Below are positions 59,346 through 64,000 of a stretch of DNA of 64,000 nt, in pieces; position 1 is the first letter of the stretch, and the number at the start of each line of letters is the position of its first letter. The notes under the pieces are model-generated. The model made no database searches, was not told where the DNA came from, and saw only the letters and a program-made list of their open reading frames with translations. The position numbers and the translations under genes were made by a program. This DNA comes from Austropuccinia psidii (taxonomy: Eukaryota; Basidiomycota; Pucciniomycetes; Pucciniales; Sphaerophragmiaceae), in contig JALGQZ010000013.1 in assembly GCA_023105745.1 (NCBI GenBank), forward strand, positions 22,692,105 to 22,756,104, written 5' to 3'.

Positions 59346-60090
59346 TATCACAGTGTCTCTTCAAAGTGAAGAGGGCCTGGCACTCACTTATGGAGGGCTA
59401 AAGGGTGGGATAAGACTGAGTACACTTAGAAGTGTAATAAAGATAGAATTGCTAATAAAATATATATAAGAAAGCAGAAACAACAAGAGTAAGATTAAAT
59501 AATTAAAGATCCAACCATAAACAAGTCCAAGTCCACTGTTTCAAGCTTTCAGAAAGGAGGAAAAGGGTTAATAAGGATATTCCCACCATAACTCTACTGA
59601 ACAGTTGAGTAAAAGGAAAAGACCAACTTAAAGCCAATCATTATAATACCCCAAAATAAAAGGAGGAATGTTTATTAAACAATAAATCAAATATATTAAT
59701 TAACTGAGGGAAAGTCTCCAGAGGAAGGAATTGGGGCTGGTATATGTGAGAATACACCAGCCCTTATCCAAAGAGTGAATTTTCTTGAGAGGAATCTCCA
59801 TTCGAATTTAGTTGAATAATACAGCCCCTGTATGGATGTACAGGGTCTGTACAAGAGGTGTGGTGGAGTTGGGCAATCATCAAATTTCATTTTTGTAAAT
59901 TCAAAACTGTATCTGGAATATCCAGCCTGTACAAGCATTGACAGGCTGTATTGATGAACCAAGCTGTATGCATGTTTCAGCAAGAAGATTTGCTGAAACT
60001 GATTCCTGAAACACATACTGGATTTTCTGGTTTCATGAGTTTGAGTGGGTTTAAGGTTGAATGCCCTTACCCCTGATACTGGCTGTGACA
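59346..60090 (-). repeat. Gypsy I 5' LTR
   Basis: 745 bp, partner of 50,541-51,265. Its last bases on the element strand read GTGATA where the other copy has GTGACA, a C-to-T change at the terminal CA. The outer end matches exactly (TGTCACAGCC). Confidence 0.92.
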
Positions 60091-60262
60091 CATTGTTCCT
60101 GGAAACAATGACACAAGTGACTACTTGAACTATTTCCTTATAGCCAGCCTTCCTTAAGACACCAATATCTACCATCTCTAATATCCTTCTCCAGTGCCTC
60201 CCTAGCTCTAGTACTAGCTTGGTTGGAAGGTCTTCTAAGGACTTGTTGTAAAGGCCTCTCAA
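60091..60262 (-). pseudogene. Gypsy II RT, N-terminal end before the insertion
   Basis: Minus-strand sequence reads VLRRPSNQASTRAREALEKD, the motif that opens the RT of this Gypsy group, then DIGVLRKAGYKE and VVTCVIVSRNN, where it runs into the LTR of Gypsy I. The next RT motif (DRFRIVADLISLEYI, the family's R-M-V-x-D-F-R-A-L) is found at 50,500-50,540 on the far side of the insertion. A 188-codon frame (59,696-60,262) is a fusion of this piece with LTR sequence, not a gene. Confidence 0.85.
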
Positions 60263-62254
60263 TATTCAGTATGTGATCTACTTAATGATCAACCATTTCT
60301 CCCAGGAATTTTTCCGCTGAAGCAAATGCACTTACATGCTCATAAAGCAGGTTTTGAAGCTCATTTTTGAACTTCTGTGACAGTTAAGGGCTTATTTTTG
60401 CTAAGGAAAGCTCCTCTGCGATGAATTTAGCTTTATTTTCAGATTCATGATGATTTACTGCTCAAACTTGCTGTTACACAGGGGAGAAAGAAAATTTTTG
60501 CCTATTTTTTTCTCCAATAGTAAGGAATATCTATTTGTAGCTGTTAATATCTACTCTATAGATATGGATATAATCATTTCCAGAATTACAATTCTTGGAG
60601 GTGAAATTACTCATTACTATATATTCAATTTTCACTAAATATCTCCTTGAAATATGACTAAGGGGTGCCTATAATTAGTATCACTGAGAAATTCCATACC
60701 ATTAATGGGGATTAGAGACCTCTTTACATTAAGGAGACAATGATGCAAGATAAATCTCTCTATCACATGTTCAGAAGTTGCCTGTGTCAGTACTAACTTC
60801 AAAAATTCCTTTATACATCATGGCTGATGTGATGCAAGAGAATCTCACAGTACAAGCTCTCCCTCTAGAAGGTTTGGATTTCTGAATCTTTTTTTATTTT
60901 ATATTGACAAGATTAATTTAATTACCACTATATTGGGGAAAATGGGTATTAGCCTCAGTTAATTCAAATGAAGCAGTAATTTTTTCAATTTAGTTATTCT
61001 CTCATTCTTCTTCTTCTTCTGAATTAGAAGCATCTTCCACAGATTTCTCTTCTCATTCCAAATTCCCTTTTTCAGAAACCTGAAATTCATTGATATATCT
61101 CTTTGTTCAATAATTGTATGGATGTTAAGTGATTCCACATTTATGGAGCTTCAAAGGTGATCATTCTATCCTCTTAATTGGTTTTTTGAATTATTTCTAA
61201 TGGTATTCCTCACTTCCTGTGAGCTTCTATCCCAGTGTTTATCAATCCTGGTTTTGGTGTTAATATCATCTATGGCATAAATATAATCTTCAGTGCATCT
61301 GTTCTCTGAACATATTGATATAATTACATGCTCAAGGTCACCACCATACTTCCCCAGAATCCTTGAATTTTATATTTTCTCATACAAATCAAGATTGAGA
61401 GATGCTATCCTTCCCTTCTGTCTGAGGCAAAAAGTCATGGGCTTATCCCTTGTCAAGATCAAAAATGAAATCTTCAAAGGAATTTTCAATTTAAAATCTC
61501 AAATTATAATTATCCTGCTTATAGAGGTTCTGTTCTTTCCACAAAGGCTAAGTATTTCTTTTATGGTCTTATCTGACTTTTTAGTACTATTTCCTGGATT
61601 TTTTGGTAAAAGCCAGTGCAATATTGCATTAATAAAGCTATCTTGTATATTAAAATCTTCTTTGAGAATTTAACTACCTTGGATAAGCTCTATATGGCTA
61701 TCTTAGCATTCCCCAGTGAATTGTGGTAATTCATCTAGTTTTTAAGCATATCTGTAATTAAATTAATTGTTCATATCACATGCTACACTAATTATGGAAT
61801 TCCTTATGCTCAAAGAATATTGGATATTCAAGCTACTTCTGATTGGGGTTTTCTATCTTGGAAATTGTTCTATTTTGGAAGATATTTCCTTTATCTTTTC
61901 CTTAACATATGCTTTGAGTTCATTAATGGTGTTTTGAATATCATCCTGTTTCTGTTGGAATAAATCAGAATTCTCTTAGCTTATTTTATCTAAGTAATTT
62001 ATATTAATTTGAATATTGAACAGCTTTATTGTCAAAAAATCAATTGAAGTTTCACTGGTTTTAAAATAATTGACATCAAGTTTCTTTACAGGTCTGGAGA
62101 TGTAGTTTTCAAAGTGAGAAAAGTTTTTATTATAAAAAGAGAACTGTTGGAAATCTTTTTATTATTTGAAGACCTCATTTTATGAATATTAGTAAGGAAA
62201 TATGAAATTCCTTCAAATTCAATTCTCTTACAAGAATTCAGGGCTTCAATAATC
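60263..62254 (-). pseudogene. Gypsy II gag, zinc knuckle and protease region
   Basis: The minus strand keeps short collinear pieces of a Gypsy gag-protease region. Gag: RCSENRCTEDYIYAIDDINT near 61,250-61,310. Zinc knuckle near 61,110-61,170: KLHKCGIT, stop, HPYNY, stop, so the first Cys is Leu and the last is a stop. Then an acidic run SEEEEE near 61,000, and ITASFELTEANTHFPQYSGN near 60,940-60,990. Protease active site: D-T-G at 60,780-60,788 (VSTDTGNF), with Asp, Thr and Gly kept. Stops are frequent. Confidence 0.7.
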
Positions 62255-62467
62255 TTAAAAGTGTCTATTTCTTGTAAGAAACTGGCTCATTCTTTTTTGC
62301 TCCTTGGCTGTGAGGTCCATGAGAGTCCAGGCTCTTTTTACCAAATTTTCCACACCTGATTGAGCCCTTTTAGTTTTCCTGTACCCTTTACTGTAAGATT
62401 TGAGATATTTGGCTTTTCCTTTGCCTTTCCATTTATTCTTGGGTCCCCTGGGGTTGGCTTGTAGCAT
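62255..62467 (-). pseudogene. Gypsy II small basic ORF
   Basis: A 70-codon frame reading MLQANPRGPKNKWKGKGKAK, very rich in Lys, then VENLVKRAWTLMDLTAKEQK. Its ATG overlaps the stop of the frame above (TAATG). The likely role is the N-terminal, nucleic-acid-binding part of the element's gag region. Identification rests on position and composition, and on memory of similar rust element ORFs. Confidence 0.5.
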
Positions 62468-62715
62468 TATCCTTTCCTCCTGAGGCTATTGGAGGCTCTG
62501 AGACTGTTGTCATTTGGCTTTTCAAGGCTGTTTTCTGGTCCACTGAAAACACACTCTGGTGTTTTATCCAGGCTCTTATTTGTTGTACTCTTTCCTTGTC
62601 CTTCATTTGGTATCAACCTGCCTTTAACTCTGTGGTCTTTTATTTTCTCATGAACAGAATTATTAACAAGTAATAGTTCATTTTTCCCATCCACAGGCTT
62701 GGGAAAATCTCCCAT
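62467..62715 (-). pseudogene. Gypsy II upstream ORF
   Basis: An 82-codon frame opening MGDFPKPVDGKNELLLVNNS and rich in Lys, Ser and Asn, ending in the TAA of a TAATG overlap with the next frame. It is the first readable piece at the 5' side of Gypsy II. Function unknown; presumably part of gag or an accessory leader peptide. Confidence 0.45.
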
Positions 62716-63189
62716 TCTTCCTGTTTGGTTTTTCTGTAGTATTTCTTGTACTGGTTCTGGTGTTAATTGGGGAATATTCCACTTGTTATTCTCTTGGATT
62801 GGTGGATTGAGTATTTTTTCCCACTTCTGTTTGGAGTCATTTAATAATCAGAATACTTCAAAATTAATTTTGAAAAACTTTTCCTTGATAAAAGGAAGCT
62901 TGGGATAGTCCAAATCTCACTACTGTCTTCAGGGAAAGATTTCAAAGATTCAGAGGCTTTATAATGATAACTCTTGTTAAGTTGTGCAATACACCTTTGG
63001 GCTAAAGACACCATAATTGATATATACCAATTTATGATACAAAAAAGAAAAATAGTAATGTAAGAGAAATTGAACATTAAAAATGAACTATTTTTATAAG
63101 TCACAGATAAAAGCTTGTAATAATTTTAGTAAAACTGTGTAAGAAATGCTTTTGGCCCCTATATAATTAAAAAATAACATATATCAAGA
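62716..63189. other. AT-rich DNA upstream of Gypsy II
   Basis: Expected place of the 5' leader and LTR of Gypsy II, but no LTR end, primer-binding site or partner repeat could be identified. Confidence 0.35.
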
Positions 63190-63640
63190 AAGTGCCTTCC
63201 AAAGCCCCATCAAAAGGTTTTTTTTCCAAAAAAAAAACCCTGACCTATTTTTTTGCATTATTTTTTCACATTCCCCTCCCCCAAAAAAAGACAAATATTC
63301 CCAAATATTTCCCCCCAAAAGAAACTTTTATTTTTCAAAAAAGCCATTCAAAAAAACTTTATCAAATCTTTCCAAACCATTATCAATTTTTCCCCCACAA
63401 ACAACCCATTTTTTTGAAAAAAAACTGCCTCAAAAACCTTTTTCACCCCTTTTTATTTCACCAACAACCAAAACAACGTTTTTTCCTTCACATCTTCAAT
63501 AAACCATTTTTTAAAAGGTTTCATAGCTTTTTTCCCTTATTTTCATATTTCAAGGGGCTGTTTTCTCATTCCCCCTTTTTTTAATATTTTCCAAATTTTT
63601 TCAGATTTTTCCTTAAAAAAATGCTCTAACCCCTATTGAA
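63190..63640. other. Homopolymer-rich, G-poor patch
   Basis: Plus strand packed with runs of T, A and C (for example ten A in a row near 63,228-63,237, and many runs of five to eight C or T) with hardly any G. It yields a 130-codon frame at 63,192-63,584 made almost only of Phe, Lys, Pro, His, Ser and Leu, which is a by-product of composition. It may be low-complexity DNA or poorly resolved sequence. Confidence 0.65.
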
Positions 63641-64000
63641 GGTGAAGTTCATACCCTTGAGCTTCTTTGGAACCCTGTTCATAATGTTTCCAGGAAGTAG
63701 GGATCTTCTGTGTCCAGCTTAAGGTCCAATATGACCCACAATAAGCTTTAAATAACCTTTTATAGGTCTTGCGTCCCAAATTCCCACAGAAGCTCCTCCA
63801 AAACAATCACTTTAAGAAAAATTGACTGTCCTTTAACACTTAATGCAATAATATATTCCAAGAGCACCACTTGGACTCTCCAATTCAAAAATCCTGAGAA
63901 CTGTCATTATTTCACTGAAAATATCATATTTCATCCTGATTTCCAATAATGTAATGAAAAAGAGACATCCAAAGTTTTTCATATTTTTGAATCACTTCTC
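63641..64000. other. Window edge, no gene seen
   Basis: Ordinary AT-rich sequence of more mixed composition. No reading frame or repeat partner recognised. Confidence 0.35.

Larger units (their letters stand above)
50541..60090 (-). mobile_element. Gypsy I: full-length Ty3/Gypsy chromovirus, 9.55 kb
   Basis: A complete LTR retrotransposon in minus orientation with exact target duplication CATTG (50,536-50,540 and 60,091-60,095). The LTRs are 725 and 745 bp, starting TGTCACAGCC on the element strand. Element order: 5' LTR, leader, gag (from 58,610), protease, RT, RNase H, integrase, GPF/Y, chromodomain, a 2.7-kb 3' region, polypurine tract, 3' LTR. The PR-RT-RH-IN order and the chromodomain place it among Ty3/Gypsy chromoviruses. 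By eye the LTRs are about 90 percent alike in well-aligned stretches, so it is not recent. It is inserted into the RT domain of Gypsy II in the same orientation. Confidence 0.95.

Noticed and set aside
59696..60262. 188-codon minus-strand open frame
   Set aside because: Chance fusion of the Gypsy II RT start with Gypsy I LTR sequence across an insertion junction.
63138..63189. TGTAAG as left end of a 5' LTR for Gypsy II
   Set aside because: Only the first six bases agree with family A; the following sequence does not.
63192..63584. 130-codon plus-strand open frame
   Set aside because: Composition is almost only Phe, Lys, Pro, His, Ser and Leu and follows from the homopolymer runs and lack of G; not a credible protein.

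Overview
The window looks like repeat-rich, strongly AT-rich nuclear DNA of a fungus. No intact host gene, tRNA or rRNA gene, CRISPR array or bacterial-type operon was found. The organism call is an inference: the two Ty3/Gypsy polyproteins and the Ty1/Copia polyprotein read like the retroelements I know from rust fungi (Pucciniales), closest in memory to the large repeat-filled genome of the myrtle rust Austropuccinia psidii. No database search was possible. Many stop codons inside the element reading frames are TAA, TAG or TGA where the frame suggests CAA, CAG, CGA or TGG, so old C-to-T (and G-to-A) decay is likely.

Layout. Positions 1-19,618 hold AT-rich DNA and a cluster of long (about 1.8-2.1 kb) LTRs of one family, called family A here. 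They start TGTRAG and end YTYACA, and five of the seven complete copies have exact 5-bp target duplications, with a sixth offset by one base. One copy is nested inside another in opposite orientation (8,898-10,660 inside 7,796-11,467), and another (14,919-16,922) sits inside an older decayed copy. Positions 21,214-27,723 are a complete but decayed Ty1/Copia element with matching LTRs, target duplication GTCAG, a half-tRNA-type primer-binding site and a polypurine tract. Its 3' LTR is split by a 2.1-kb solo LTR of family A. Positions about 29,140-31,700 hold a decayed tandem array with a period near 177 bp. Positions 31,700-45,200 are anonymous AT-rich DNA with a few weak structures. Another family A solo LTR lies at 45,207-46,936 and a truncated one at about 47,500-48,545.

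Positions 48,575-62,715 form a nested pair of Ty3/Gypsy elements on the minus strand. The older one (Gypsy II) runs from about 62,715 leftwards through gag, zinc knuckle, protease and the start of reverse transcriptase. It is interrupted at 60,090 by a 9.55-kb full-length element (Gypsy I, 50,541-60,090, target duplication CATTG). It resumes at 50,540 with the rest of reverse transcriptase, RNase H and integrase, ending near 48,575 against the truncated family A LTR. Gypsy I is a chromovirus-type element: gag, protease, RT, RNase H, integrase, GPF/Y module and chromodomain. It has a large deletion through the RT catalytic core and carries a decayed ORF on the opposite strand between pol and the 3' LTR. 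The right end (63,190-63,640) is a peculiar homopolymer-rich, G-poor patch.

How the parts work together: in life these elements would have copied themselves through RNA with their own Gag, protease, RT/RNase H and integrase. None here can now do so by itself. The main content of the window is an insertion history that can be read from target duplications.
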